This document shows, in pieces, positions 46,298-57,450 of a DNA stretch of 64,000 nt. The stretch spans positions 2,254,001-2,318,000 of the forward strand of contig JAUTXW010001615.1 in assembly GCA_030620095.1 (NCBI GenBank), written 5' to 3'. Made by a program: the position numbers and the translations under genes. The notes under the pieces were generated by a model that had not been told where the DNA came from, searched no databases, and saw only the letters and a program-made list of their open reading frames with translations. How positions within the stretch are numbered: position 1 is the first letter of the stretch; each line of letters begins with the position of its first letter. The stretch comes from Kuschelorhynchus macadamiae. Its lineage: Eukaryota; Arthropoda; Insecta; Coleoptera; Curculionidae.

Positions 46298-46579
46298 TTT
46301 AAAAATATATTTCATAGTTTAAAAATGAACTGACAAAATACTTCTAAACGTACTTAATGTGATAAATTTCTTATAATTTGGTAAATATGAATAATTAAAA
46401 AGAGCACTACACATTTTTCCAACTTAATTTAATATTGTAAATGATTAAAATACTAAAAATCAAAAAACATATATATAGTGGCCCGATTTAATCTAAATAT
46501 TATTATAAACAACAAAACAAACATGGGGAACAAGATTTTTAATATTTCTAAAACACCTAAAAGATATTTTAGATATATT

Positions 46580-46800
46580 GGATTCACCTAGTCTACTGTT
46601 TTGTCCAAATCTATATTTTTTGCTCTTTCATTTTCTTTCGATATTATAGCCAATTAGCTAGGACGATTTTGTGTCATAGTAGGCTTTATGAAGCTTTTTA
46701 TTAGCTTCAGCTTTGAAAAAGTTCTTTCTAGTTGAGCCGATATAACGGGAAGTATTAGAAACAACTAAAAACGCAATGCAAGTCTCAAGTATTTTACTAA
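46580..46800 (-). pseudogene. hAT transposase C-terminal remnant
   Basis: The minus strand reads STRKNFFKAEANKKLHKAYY, then a stop, then LAIISKENERAKNIDLDK in a neighbouring frame. This resembles the dimerisation end of ZMYM1/TTF-type hAT proteins (ERSFSKLKLIK...LAILSIE). No other part of the gene can be read. Confidence 0.5.
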
Positions 46801-47713
46801 TTAGTATTTTTTTTTCAAAAATTATATCTGAAAACACCCTAATATTGTGAAATTTTTTTATTTTTTCATAAAATAAATGTTTTAATTGTATTAGTTTCAG
46901 TGAGAGATTTTATGTTAAGTCGTTAGGATATTTTTCTATTAATACTCTGACATTAGGTCAAATATGAGATTCCTGTGCCTTTAGCAATGTTTGTGGGTTT
47001 AAAATTTAAAATTTTGAATAAACATTTTTAAATGCTTCATACCTGATTCTAAACTGAGTTAATATTATATCCAATTAAGTATACAAAACTGTTACTTTTA
47101 AATTTTGTTATATTCAATTGTGCGACTGTGTGAACTTTTTGTTTTCAATTGGGGCTCAATGTTTCAAGATTTAACGGTCGAAATTGATAACTGATACACA
47201 GTTTCAAAATGTTCTCTATGACTTTCTAATTTAACAACAAAGAAGAAAAATGATGGTAATTCATATTAACATTCCTTTTCAATTTAAAAATAAAAATGAA
47301 AATCTATAAAATAGGATGCAGTGAATATAAAATTTTTATGTTTTAAAATGTGTTTAATTAAGTAAAGTATATGAAAATTTTTTCTCTGTCGACAATGTTG
47401 CATGTACCGCAAGTACATACTCTCTTCACCCCCGTACTATAGTTGGATACAAACAAATGTGTTTGTTGTTAATTCAATGATCGAAGGTTTAGACTGGCGG
47501 CTATACTATTTTGTTTAAATAATAAATCATATATTTTGTACCTTAAAATGTAAGCAGGCTTAAAGGAGCCCGGGAACCGAAATGTTTCTGTGTGCGTATT
47601 TGTGTTTTCGGTTTGCTTGATAAATATTTTTAAGGGTTAAGGGGCCCCAATATGCCGGGAGCCCCTCACGACGTTGGGTCTGCGGAGCCAATTGACACGC
47701 GGCTGATCGTTAC

Positions 47714-48991
47714 ATAAAGTATACAAAATTTCATTGATTTCCCTGCATACAATATCTTTTTACGGAAAGTGTGAAAAACATTAAATCATTAACTAAAATA
47801 GCATAAGGGTGTCACAATGATCTAAAAATACTATTTAGTTCATTGGCGGGTTATGCCGCTATTGAAAGGAAGGCTTTATATTTGTATATTTTTTAAAGCA
47901 AGTGTTTTAAAGCATCCAAACGTTAAATTCGGTATGTTAATTTTCAGCTATTGTGGCTAGCTAGAGTGTTTTGCCTTTTATTTTAGCGAGTTAACATTTA
48001 TCTGAAAATTAATTATATAACATAAACATGATGGCAGACAAAATATTATATGTAACACATGCATTAAGGTATTTTGTTTCCTACTGTTACCGAGATAGTT
48101 AATAAAAATTAAATGGATATAATATTGTCAAACATCTAAAATCATCTTTTCGATTAGTGCTAGATTTTTTTTGTAATTTTTTAGAAGTATTTTCAATATT
48201 TTAAATACGTAAATACCTAAATTATTTAAAAATGTTTAATTTATTTTTATCTTTAATTATAAAATGAATCTCATTTAGACAAAAGAGTTATGGTTATTTT
48301 TAAACACAATTCTATTTTAAGGATCTACTGCTTTCTGAATTGCTGCTTCAAGAGAAGAAAAATAAAAGCAAACATGATTTTATCAAGGGAATTTTAGATC
48401 CTTAAATGTTCAAAAATGGTATCAAAAAGGGCTGTGAAAAAACTATTAACATTTAATGGAGTATTATTTTACTTTTAAATTTTACCAGCTCGAAATTTAA
48501 GAATAATTAAAAAATATTCATGCAATTCTATTTATATATTTATTTTTGTTCTTTATGTTTTTTATTAAATAACCTATATACAGAAACATAAATGAACCAA
48601 AAGCTATAAGTGATAATTATTTATCGTGAGCATGTAGTTAAAATATATTTAAAGGCACAAAACCAAAATCTAAATTTAAAATCAATAAAAAATGTAAGAA
48701 AGATATTTCAGTTTCTAAAGAAGACTGATCTTTTAGAAATAACCCAAAATTTGGAAAATGTTTGCAATGCAATGTTGTAGTAAAATAAATCAGAAGATTT
48801 TTATTGAAATTGATTATTGCGCCTGCGTTGGCGCAACGTAAAACCAAAATACATTAGCCTTACTTTCACTGCTAAAATACTTGTTGCCATTTCAGTCTCG
48901 CTTTATCAGAACAAAGAAAAATATATTTCCACATTTTAATGCAGTTCAGTTTTATTCTGTTTGTCCTTATCTATAAATCAACGTATTTCAG
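47714..48991. other. No gene recognised
   Basis: AT-rich intronic sequence up to exon E; no repeat or ORF supported. Confidence 0.5.
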
Positions 48992-49066
48992 GCGGAAGTT
49001 CGAGGTCCTCTGAACCAGAGAATGAAGAAGAACTTTCTAAATCAGACCCTATCAAATTAATATTTG
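48992..49066 (+). CDS. Host gene exon E
   Basis: A 75-nt open block between ACGTATTTCAG and G|GTAATT, phase 1 at both ends. The peptide is GSSRSSEPENEEELSKSDPI followed by KLIF. The same-phase ends mean it joins X to F or G, or can be skipped without changing the frame. Acidic and serine-rich; unrecognised. Confidence 0.7.
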
Positions 49067-49196
49067 GTAATTTTCGTTAGGTTCTATTATAAAATACTTT
49101 AAAATACTACAAATTTTAAATAGCTTATAAAAACATAATAATTTAGAATTAAATTAATGGTGTCTTCTAAAAGCTTAACAATTATAACCAAAAAGA

Positions 49197-49340
49197 AACA
49201 TTAAGAAATCATGGTTCTTCCGACGTTTCGCCTGCGATTGTGCAAGCCATCTTCAGGAACCTTCACTGCACCAGATCAAAACGCTGCCCTGCCCCCTTTT
49301 AATATTTCAGGCTGTTATCAAAATCTCATCTTATCGCTGT
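49197..49340 (-). mobile_element. Penelope 3' relic
   Basis: Reversed, it has TGAAGATGGCTTGCACAATC then GCAGGCGAAACGTCGG, the hammerhead-like motif (49224-49256) of the Penelope family seen at 45444. A GCTTGC/GCAGGC stem still forms. No coding sequence. Confidence 0.6.
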
Positions 49341-49515
49341 TATAATATAGCCTGTTGAAATATTAAAAAAAAGCCTATTTAAAAAATCGGTAAATTTCCA
49401 TTACCCAGAACTTCCTTTTATTATGAATAGTGAAGTGTGGACCAATTTAGTTCAGTAGAGTTCAGTACATAGTAAAATTTGAAATTAATCTAATAAGTAG
49501 TTTTTTCAGATTCAT

Positions 49516-49690
49516 TTTTTAAACAATTTATTAGGCCGCCATTTTGTTTTGCTATCTTATATTCATACGAAAATATTCCCAGTTCAATCTTATGTAACAC
49601 TTGATTCTTTTGTAAAATCTGAGGTAAATTGGATAGTTAATATTTTACTAATTATTGTTTAACGTTTCACTAGGCCGCCATTTTGTTCTA
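49516..49690 (+). repeat. Satellite-like repeat, cluster 2
   Basis: Two degenerate units with TTAGGCCGCCATTTTGTTTT and TAGGCCGCCATTTTGTTCTA phrases. Crypton copy 2 begins directly after it and cluster 3 resumes beyond the Crypton. Confidence 0.65.
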
Positions 49691-49695
49691 GCATA

Positions 49696-51171
49696 TTTTT
49701 CCCCCGCCCTGTATTGTAAGCAACCTATTTTGACACTGCTTTGACAGACCTAAGTGGAAGTTACTCAACAAGGTATTGTTTGTCCTTAACGACAGGATGT
49801 AAGTCAACTTACATCCCTAGGGAAATAATAATCTAATATTATTATAAGTAGCTTTAAATTTTTGATTTCATCAACATATTACAAAAATCCGGTGATATTA
49901 ATTGAAATTAATATTAATGGTACAATTATTACAATTATTCACATTATTTACAAAATTTGGAAACACGTTTTCTCGTTTCTTCTCGATGTGTATTACATTT
50001 TCTGACTTCCCAGACCCTTCATTTCTAACCAATGTTTCTGTCACTGTTGAAGCACTGCAAGAGACTTCTGGCTGGGTCTTATTGTGTAAAACTGTATTCG
50101 TTTCCTTTTTATTATTGAGGCTCTCAGCCACGTAACTTTCCGCAATAGTAGCGAATTTCCATCCACCATGTCGCTTGATAGCTAATACATCAATTCCAGT
50201 ATTTGCTAATAAAGTTGCCGACGTTCTTCTAAAAAAGTGTCCAGTATACATTTTGAAGTTCTCCAACTTGAGAAATTTCGCAATTTTACTCGGAATAGAC
50301 GAAAACGTATTTTTTGAATTATTTTGAAATGACAAACCTGAGCGTCTTCACTTTTTGTCACTGTAAACGTACGTGACATTCCATTTTTGGAGTCAGGAAT
50401 GGTCACAATTATGACTTCTTGACTTATTTTAACATTGTCCATTTTCATTTCACAGAGTTCATTAGAATGGCATGCTCCAGCCACTCCCATTACCATTACG
50501 ACCTTCATCAATAAGTACATATTATCGGCGGCTTCAAGCATGAACTTACTCACATCTTCCTGTTAAACACATTCGATTTTTTGGGTTTATAACCATCATT
50601 TTTTCTTTTCAAAAATGCTCGAAGTTTTGGATACTTAGAAATATCTATATTTTCCTCTATAAAAAGGGTGGATTTCAGCATCGAATACTCACACCATAAG
50701 CTTGATGGGGACCTCAAAATAGCACTTTTTCGTGGAAATACGCCAAAAACAAGGTTTCTGAGACTGCAGTAGCCCTCTTGCTTTGGCACCAATTCTTAAA
50801 GGATTTATATGCTGCTTCATACCTTTTTTTCGACTTTTCCGGTAGTAGAGATAAACAAGCAATATTCGCTGATTTTCTATGTCTGAAACATCCATTTTGT
50901 CCACACAGAATCAAACAATTCGATTTCTTCAAACTTTTCGCTATGAATTATCAACTTGACGTTGTTGATAAAATAAAAACTGCTTATGTTGCTCTGGCAA
51001 TTGATCACGGCTGCGATCATAATTTAATAAGAATGCTATCGAATGTAATGATAATGAAAATCCAAAAATATATCTAGCATTTTCTTGTAAACATACAATA
51101 CAGGGAGGGAGAATCGAATTTTTCTCGACTGTTAATTGTTACTTACATCCCTTATAGTATAAATAACTATT
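49696..51171 (-). mobile_element. Crypton, copy 2
   Basis: Same family as copy 1 (33997-35625). It shares the end sequences, the 22-bp palindrome (49795-49816) and ACTTACATCC near the right end (51141-51150). It sits between two clusters of the satellite-like repeat, which suggests insertion into that array. Confidence 0.82.
49898..50895 (-). pseudogene. Crypton tyrosine recombinase, copy 2, broken
   Basis: The ATG at 50895 opens MDVSDIEN; a shift follows, then LPEKSKKRYEAAYKSFKNWC. Downstream are KYPKLRAFLKRKNDGYKPKK and GVAGACHSNELCEMK, in which the Arg of copy 1 is His. A deletion of ~35 residues follows FKIIQK. The C-terminal catalytic part is well preserved: YTGHFFRRTSATLLANTGID, IKRHGGWKFATIAESYVAES with the final Tyr. 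The tail is Asn-rich (NNVNNCNNCTININFN). Confidence 0.87.
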
Positions 51172-51239
51172 TTTGGCATCTATTGACGCTAAAATGCGAA
51201 AATATGTAAATCCTGCTAGGGTATTTTTTTGAAATTACA

Positions 51240-51740
51240 AAAATTTTATTTGGCCTCCATTTTAGTACCACAGTTTTACGAGTTTATCCCTATACTACAA
51301 TTAGTTAAGGCACACAATTTGAAATCAGTTCATTAAGCAGTTTGTACAGGCCGAATTTATAAATATTTTACTAAGCTACCATTTTGTTCCACTATTTGGT
51401 ATTCGTACTAAAATTTTGTCAGTTAATTCCTACATAATACTTGATTTTTTTGGCCGCCATCATTACTTAAAACCACAGATTTACTATTTCATCTCTATAC
51501 TACAATTAGATATGACACAAAATTTGAAATCAGTTCATTATGTAGTATTTCAGTATGAATTTTTAAATATTTTATTAAGCCGCCATTTTGTTCCGCCATC
51601 TTGGATTCGAACCAAATTCTATCAGTTGATTCCTACACAATTGGGTAAGCACTTTCTTGGGAATAACTTTTTTAACATTCCACTAGGCCGCCACTTTGTC
51701 TTGCCATATTGGATTTTGACCAAAATGTTAGCAGGCCATA
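51240..51740 (+). repeat. Satellite-like repeat, cluster 3
   Basis: At least four units, spaced about 115-128 bp, with GCCGCCATTTTGTTCCGCCA-type phrases near 51249, 51372, 51453, 51573 and 51688 and AAATTTGAAATCAGTTCATT between them. Confidence 0.65.
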
Positions 51741-51759
51741 AGACCTTTAATTTTTGACC

Positions 51760-52830
51760 ACTTTACGGCCGTTTGTTACTCTTACACTCAGGGAAGAAAA
51801 CATGGTGTGGGGCGTGTCATTTCAAAAAACCCTGTTTTTTGGTCTGTCGGCGGGCATATCTCGAAAACTATTAGGGATAGGACATTGAGTTTGATATGTA
51901 TTTTTAGAAGAGACGTGGATCTCGAGATTGAGGTCGCAATTTTAATTTTTTTCTCATGAAATTTTCTGGAATCTATGGTTCTTTCGGTCTTACAGAACCC
52001 TATTGTTTTTGGTTTGGTTTCAATTTCGTTTGACGATTTTACGAATTTTTTTCTTTCGAAAAAAGGGGGTTTTGGGGCTCTTATACCTCAAAGTGGGTGA
52101 GTATCGAAATTTCCAACAGACTTTTTCATAGGAAATATCTAGGAGAACAAAAACCTAAATGCATCTCTCTCGGAAAAATGGTCACTTTTTCGTTTTTATA
52201 AAAAAAAGTAGGCATCTGGTCAGAAAACTAATTAGGGCACCAGAATATGCTGAACAAGCTACACAAAATGGACTATATAGGAAAGGTCCTACATTATATA
52301 CAGTGGGTGCACTAACGAGGTGAAATTTGCACTAAAGTTCCCAAGAAAAAAGGTACATTTTTTATCATTATCCTGTGTTACAGGGAAACTAATATATTTA
52401 AGCTCGTAGGGTATTTTTTACGAAACAAGATATCTTTAGGTAAATCGTGATAAAATTTTGAGTTTATAACTTTAGCGGTTAAATTACTGCAATTTTTTAA
52501 AGTTGATAATTTAAATTCCAACTTTATCCTCATTCTGCCGTTTACTGCGAATAGTAATCGAAATTTATTTGGCCACAAAAAAGCTCAAATAACATTTCCC
52601 TCTGACTACTCAGCAAGTGGGTGAAATTTCGATTTAAAGAAAAAAGAGATCGGAATTTTTGAGAAAAACTGATTTTTTTTTTCAAACAAAAAAGTAATGT
52701 GGAAAACCGGTTACGACGCCGGAAAGTACTCAAAAAGATACACAAAATGGCTGGTTTAGGAAGGCTCTTGGAATATATACAGGCGTTGCAATTACAAGGT
52801 GAAATTTGCACAAAAAAAACTGTTTTTTTT
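51760..52830 (+). repeat. Degenerate tandem repeat, about 482-bp period
   Basis: The phrases ACACAAAATGGACTATATAG and ACGAGGTGAAATTTGCAC near 52260-52335 recur near 52740-52815 as ACACAAAATGGCTGG and ACAAGGTGAAATTTGCAC. No coding sequence. 52831-53410 is AT-rich; an imperfect ~28-bp inverted repeat lies at about 53132-53203. Confidence 0.5.
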
Positions 52831-53410
52831 CCTTAACTTTCAAACTGTGTAAATTTTTTAAATACAATTTTCAAAATTCGATGCAACTTTTAGGGCAGTA
52901 ATATATTTTGAAAAAATATTGTGACAGCTCTCAAAAAAAATTGTTTTTTTGCTGTAACTTCTGTACTTAAAGTTTTGGTATACGGTTTTCACAGTTTCAT
53001 GTAACTTTTACGGATCTCATTAATTTCATTTTCAAATACAGTAGGTACGTTTTAATGAGGTAATTAAAAACAAATTGACATGTCAAAAAAAATTATTTTC
53101 GGCGATAATACCACGAGTGCTTAAAAATTTCTGATAATTCACGAATGCGTGTTTTCTTATAATTTTGTAGAGAAAACACACATGAGTGGAAAATTATCTG
53201 GTTAATTTTTAAGCACGATTAGTATTTAGGAGGAATATTCCTCGAATGAAATACAGGGAAACTAAGCTTTGTTAACTGAATATTAAATACATACCTATTT
53301 CAAGTTCAGAAATTTGAATTTTGTAACAAATTGAACACAAATTGAATAATAATATACTAATAAAATTATTTGTCTAAATATTGAAAAGTACTTAATATAA
53401 ATCTAAATAT

Positions 53411-54601
53411 TCAATTTTGATTATTGATTGTATAATAAAAGGTACAGTTCTGATAATTATTAACCACATTGTTGTTTTGCGACGACGTAGAAGATGCCGT
53501 CAGACCACTACTTGTACTTGTGCTGGGTGATGCTGCTACAGGGGCTGGATGCACGTGCTGTTGAGGTGGTTCTTTTCCAGGTTCCCTCATTTTTTCAATA
53601 ATTTTTTTGTGGTGATCTGGATCCATTTGCAAATAATTTGATAGGGATTTCGCATTGATCGCGAATGATCTGTAATTTTTATCAAGTTTTGCTCCGACAT
53701 TCCGCTTTTGGCCAGCTTGGACACGGCAGTAGCTCTGAGGGAATGGTTGGTAAATTTTTTTGTGGTATTGAGGCCCGATTTCTGTGCTTGTTTTTTTGTC
53801 CAAGATGAAATCTCGTTTTCTCCTACTGGGCTGTTTTTGAACCATTTTCCTGAAATTTTCCAATGGAGGTTTGGCGTCAAAAATAGTCGAGTGTTGGAGA
53901 TAATTTTCCTTTTATCTTGTAATTCTTTATAAATTCTTACTGGGCAAAAGCTGGGACTTCTTTCGTTTCTCACCAACCACTTCAAATCTGCGAGTTTTCG
54001 GCCACCACCTTGACATGTTTTAGAAAAAACAGGGTTGTATTGAATTCTACCTGTTTTTTCTCCGAAGTTGTCAGTTTCTTCTTTGAAAAAAGTTGTTTCG
54101 GCTCTTGCACCTTCTCCTCCTCTCCAGGCTAATTCATAGGACAACAGAAAAAAACACTTCTTTTGTAAACCCTTTGGAGTTGATTCATCACAAGCTTCGA
54201 TTAGATTTTTTAATTCATTGTATGTCAAAAAAAAAACGGCCGATTCTCTGCGTTTGCTTTCAATACCTTGCAAATGTCTCCTTTTGGCATTTATTTTAAT
54301 TTTCTATTCATTGAAATACCTTTCCATCAATAATTTCGCCGTCACATTCCAAATCATTTTTACCGTGCCTTCTTTATATTCCTCCCCGTTCATTTTTCGC
54401 TTATTGTAGGCCCAGCTTTTCAAAATCATTGCTAGTTGGAATACTGGAGTATCTTGAGTCAAACGTACAGTTTTTTTCACCGCGGAATGACATAAACTGT
54501 CTCCAGATGCTCTTCTTGGATTTAACGGTGTTTCTTGGTTCGCTTCCAATTATATTTTCATCAATTTCCTCTTCTTGAACTAGCCCAAAGCGATTATTCA
54601 T
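53411..54601 (-). pseudogene. Crypton-type tyrosine recombinase, lineage 2 (ZMYM/KIAA1958-like), broken
   Basis: Starts near 54601 (MNNRFGLVQEEEIDENIIGS). The core-binding region shifts frame at about 54470 and continues as LAMILKSWAYNKRKMNGEEY and TVKMIWNVTAKLLMERYFNE, then a stop. The catalytic domain reads LLSYELAWRGGEGARAETTF with the catalytic Arg, SRLF-type sequence, and FTNHSLRATAVSKLAKSGMS with the His-x-x-Arg box. A shift near 53650 leads to AKSLSNYLQMDPDHHKKIIE, which has the final Tyr. The tail (SQNNNVVNNYQNCTFYY) resembles the Asn-rich tail of the other Cryptons. It is of the DUF3504/ZMYM type, distinct from copies 1 and 2. Element ends not defined. Confidence 0.8.
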
Positions 54602-55244
54602 ATTGACAACTTTTCAAAAATGTTTGAAAGATACTTAAAAAAAATCAGTTTCTAGGGACTCTAGCGTCTCTCAAAAGCAGGTTTCATATTGTCAAGATTT
54701 AATTTTTTGGTTAGGTATGTAACCACACCTAACCAGGTAAGAGGAAACACCATGTTTCCTAGACGACGTGGTATTTCCGCTATAATTTTTCGAAAACACC
54801 ACCAGTCTTACGGGAAAATTTGTATGTGAGTGGAATATTCCCCATAACTTCTGAACTGCTTAACATTTTTAGGTACGTGTTTCCCAGTTTCTTCTAACTT
54901 TTAATGTCGTAATTTATTTTAGAGAAATATTTTTGAAGCTGTCCAAAAAAACGTCTGGTAATCATAACTTTTAAATAGCTTTTTTTAATGAGATTTTTAT
55001 AGATAAATGTATAGCATATAGACTAGCGGACGTTTGTTAATCAAAAATAGCCGTCAAGGTTATAATAATAGTAAAATAGGATCGAAAATAAGTGTGTAGG
55101 ACTAGACTCCTAAGGTCACGTACGCCTCTAATACAAGCACCCAGGGACACACCATATTACTTGTTAGAAACAGGGACAACATATTACTTGTTAGAAATCG
55201 AGTGATAATAGTTCCCGAATAATTTAAAATATAAAATAAAGTTA
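54602..55244. other. No gene recognised
   Basis: AT-rich intronic sequence. A short tandem duplication of about 28 bp (CAGGGACA...CATATTACTTGTTAGAAA) lies at 55142-55199. Confidence 0.45.
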
Positions 55245-55425
55245 ATTTCAGGTCGAATATGAGAGTCCGCCCAAATTTCTTCAAACTCATGCAGTATAGA
55301 GATCTGGTGGAATAAAACCCTAAAGAACCATCATGCACTCAAGGGCGAAATGTCGGATAATGATTCTAATTCGACATGGTCTAACTCTGATTTATTAATT
55401 GGTCAAGACCATGAAAGCTTCAGTT
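55245..55425 (+). mobile_element. Penelope 3' relic
   Basis: Matches the 3' region after the Penelope ORF at 45384: TCAGGTCGAATATGAGAGTCC, AAGAACCATCATGCACTCAA, GGGCGAAATGTCGGATAATG and the CATGGTCTAA phrase. The hammerhead-like motif is degenerate. Confidence 0.65.
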
Positions 55426-55479
55426 CCATTAAAAAAGACATATTTGAAATAAATATTTATCATACTTAAATAATTTCAG

Positions 55480-55574
55480 AGCAAGCAAACTCAGAACCAA
55501 GAAGTGTAGCGCCCAGTGCAGCCACAGTTCAAAAAGAACACAGTGGAATAGGAAAATTAGGCCAAACAAACTAA
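55480..55574 (+). CDS. Host gene exon F, possible terminal exon
   Basis: Begins after TAATTTCAG, phase 1 in, and stays open for 31 codons to TAA at 55572-55574. The peptide is EQANSEPRSVAPSAATVQKE then HSGIGKLGQTN. It matches the style of the other exons. It would end the protein if used; exon G has the same entry phase, so F and G may be alternative ends. A possible ATTAAA signal lies near 55710. Confidence 0.6.
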
Positions 55575-55983
55575 TGCCCGATCAAACGGAGAATATCAAT
55601 TTTTGACAGTTCCAGAAGAAAGCTTTAATTTCACAATAATCTTGAAACTATTATCACTGGCTTTTTACCAACCAACCTTGTCTAATAATTGCAACAGCAA
55701 AATTGTTAATGATTAAAAATGAGGCATATATTTCTATCTTAACTTTTCAGAAGCTATCGTTGCCCTGGGCAGATAATAGCTTATTATAAGTAATTTCAGA
55801 CCATGTTACCTTGCCTGTTTAGAGAGATACAAAAAAATTAATGTAGTAGAGTTGTGAAGATTTTTGTATGTTTTACCGATAACTAAAATTGAAAACAGAG
55901 AAACCAAACCTCGTATAGCGGAGTTATGAAAACATTGATCCTCGTATATAGTTGTTAAAAGTATATTTTTAAAAATTAGAGAT

Positions 55984-56680
55984 TATACAGTATGTCCCAG
56001 ATTCGCTTCTCTATATAGGGATCTCGGCTTCTATTATACCTACAGCAAAGGTTAAATGGGGAAAGTTTTAGAGAAAACTTATTGCATTCGATATCTGGCT
56101 TCAGATTTACGATCGATCAATAAGTTTGGGAAATATCGGCGAAAAACCGAAAATAACGGATTTCGTTTTTCGTCAGTATATCCAGAACGGTAAATTTGAC
56201 AGCTGTCAAAATGTGACATTATTGGGACACATTTTTAAGACAAATAAGATGGCGTATACGACACGTCTTTATTGGTTTTTGTTAACCCGCAACCCGCCTC
56301 AACTTTCGTTTTTCTTATGACCGCCATATTGGATTTTTCGATTTTTGGAAAGAGCCTAAAATTTTTAGTCTAGTGATATCTCACAAGTGCATTAAAGATT
56401 TTAGTGTCATCCAAATAACACACTTCGTAAATTAGGTTTCAATGTTTTTAAAGGAGGACATGATTTATTTGTCACAAGATTACATTAATAAGTAAGTAAT
56501 GTATTGAACACATTGAATTTTCAATGCAACATGAACGTAAATAACCACTAAAAAAATCTAAATGAGCTTTAACTACTTTGTAAGTGGGTAACATTAATTT
56601 ACAAATCTGCAAAATGACGTTCCTTTGCATCGAGACATTTTTCACAATTGGTGACTATTTTTCGTACAACCCTGGTAAGT
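55984..56680 (-). mobile_element. Mariner relic related to element C
   Basis: The left end (CAGTATGTCCCAGATTCGC) and following GGGGAAAGTTTTAGAGAAAA recall the arm of element C (CAATGTGTCCCAAATTTGGC, GGAAAGTTTTAGAGAATTTT). At 56600-56675 the minus strand gives RVVRKIVTNCEKCLDAKERH, the C-terminal end of a DD41D-type transposase. The rest is replaced by a Penelope fragment. Confidence 0.65.
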
Positions 56681-57113
56681 GTAAAAACTAAAATTCCTAA
56701 AAATAAAAAATCCAATCTCGTATATGAAATTCTTTGTTTAAACTGCCGTATGAAATATATTGGTATAACAATCCAACTCTTAGAAAATAGAATAAAAGGA
56801 TATAAGTACACAAAGAATGCATCCACTGCATTACAAAACATGAATTTAATTTTTCTGAAACCAGAATAACAGATGGAGATAACCTATACCAAAAACTAAT
56901 TATTAAAGAAATGATTCATATAAAAAAAGAAAAAAATGCAGTAAATGACAAACAAGACATAAAAAATGTAAGTCAAATATACTACAATTTGATATTTTAA
57001 AAAATTATAAAATTGTAGTATAGTTTTAACTCCGTCTAAGCCATTATTTTTAAAATGTAGTATATCGTCGTGAATGTCTGATTCTGAATGATAAGAACAC
57101 TTTTGTACCTAAA

Positions 57114-57117
<4 letters not shown>
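56680..57117 (+). pseudogene. Penelope GIY-YIG nuclease fragment
   Basis: + strand: KSNLVYEILCLNCRMKYIGI, where Y..CxxC...KYIG is the core of the Penelope nuclease, then NFSETRITDGDNLYQKLI and NDKQDIKNVSQIYYNLIF in a neighbouring frame. It differs from the families at 29566 and 44161. It is followed directly by (TA)n. Confidence 0.75.

Positions 57118-57177
<60 letters not shown>
57118..57177. repeat. (TA)n microsatellite
   Basis: About 60 bp of TA dinucleotides after the Penelope fragment. Confidence 0.95.
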
Positions 57178-57182
<5 letters not shown>

Positions 57183-57450
57183 TAATAGCATTTTCCCGTT
57201 CTGCAAAGAAAGATACAAACAATGACTAATTCAGTGTTTTAATATGTGAGATCAAAGTTGAAAATGGGGCCCTGTTTAGTTCTTGAGCGATTATGTACAA
57301 AATTTTAAATCAATAGGACAAGCAAAGGTGATTTACAACATTTGACCCTAACAGACAAGCAAAGTTAAAAAAATGTTAACACTTTTACATTTATTAAATA
57401 GATAACTATTTGTTTCCCATTCATTTTGATATTTTTTTCTTTGTTTTCAG

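Larger units (their letters stand above)
45989..47705 (-). mobile_element. hAT element with 8-bp target duplication
   Basis: The ends mirror each other: CAGTAGCGTGTCAAA at the left and, reversed, CAGCCGCGTGTCAAT at the right. They are flanked by ATCGTTAT (45981-45988) and ATCGTTAC (47706-47713), an 8-bp duplication with one mismatch, as expected of hAT. The interior is AT-rich and degenerate, with a small transposase remnant and an inserted tRNA-like inverted repeat (46091-46297). Confidence 0.85.
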
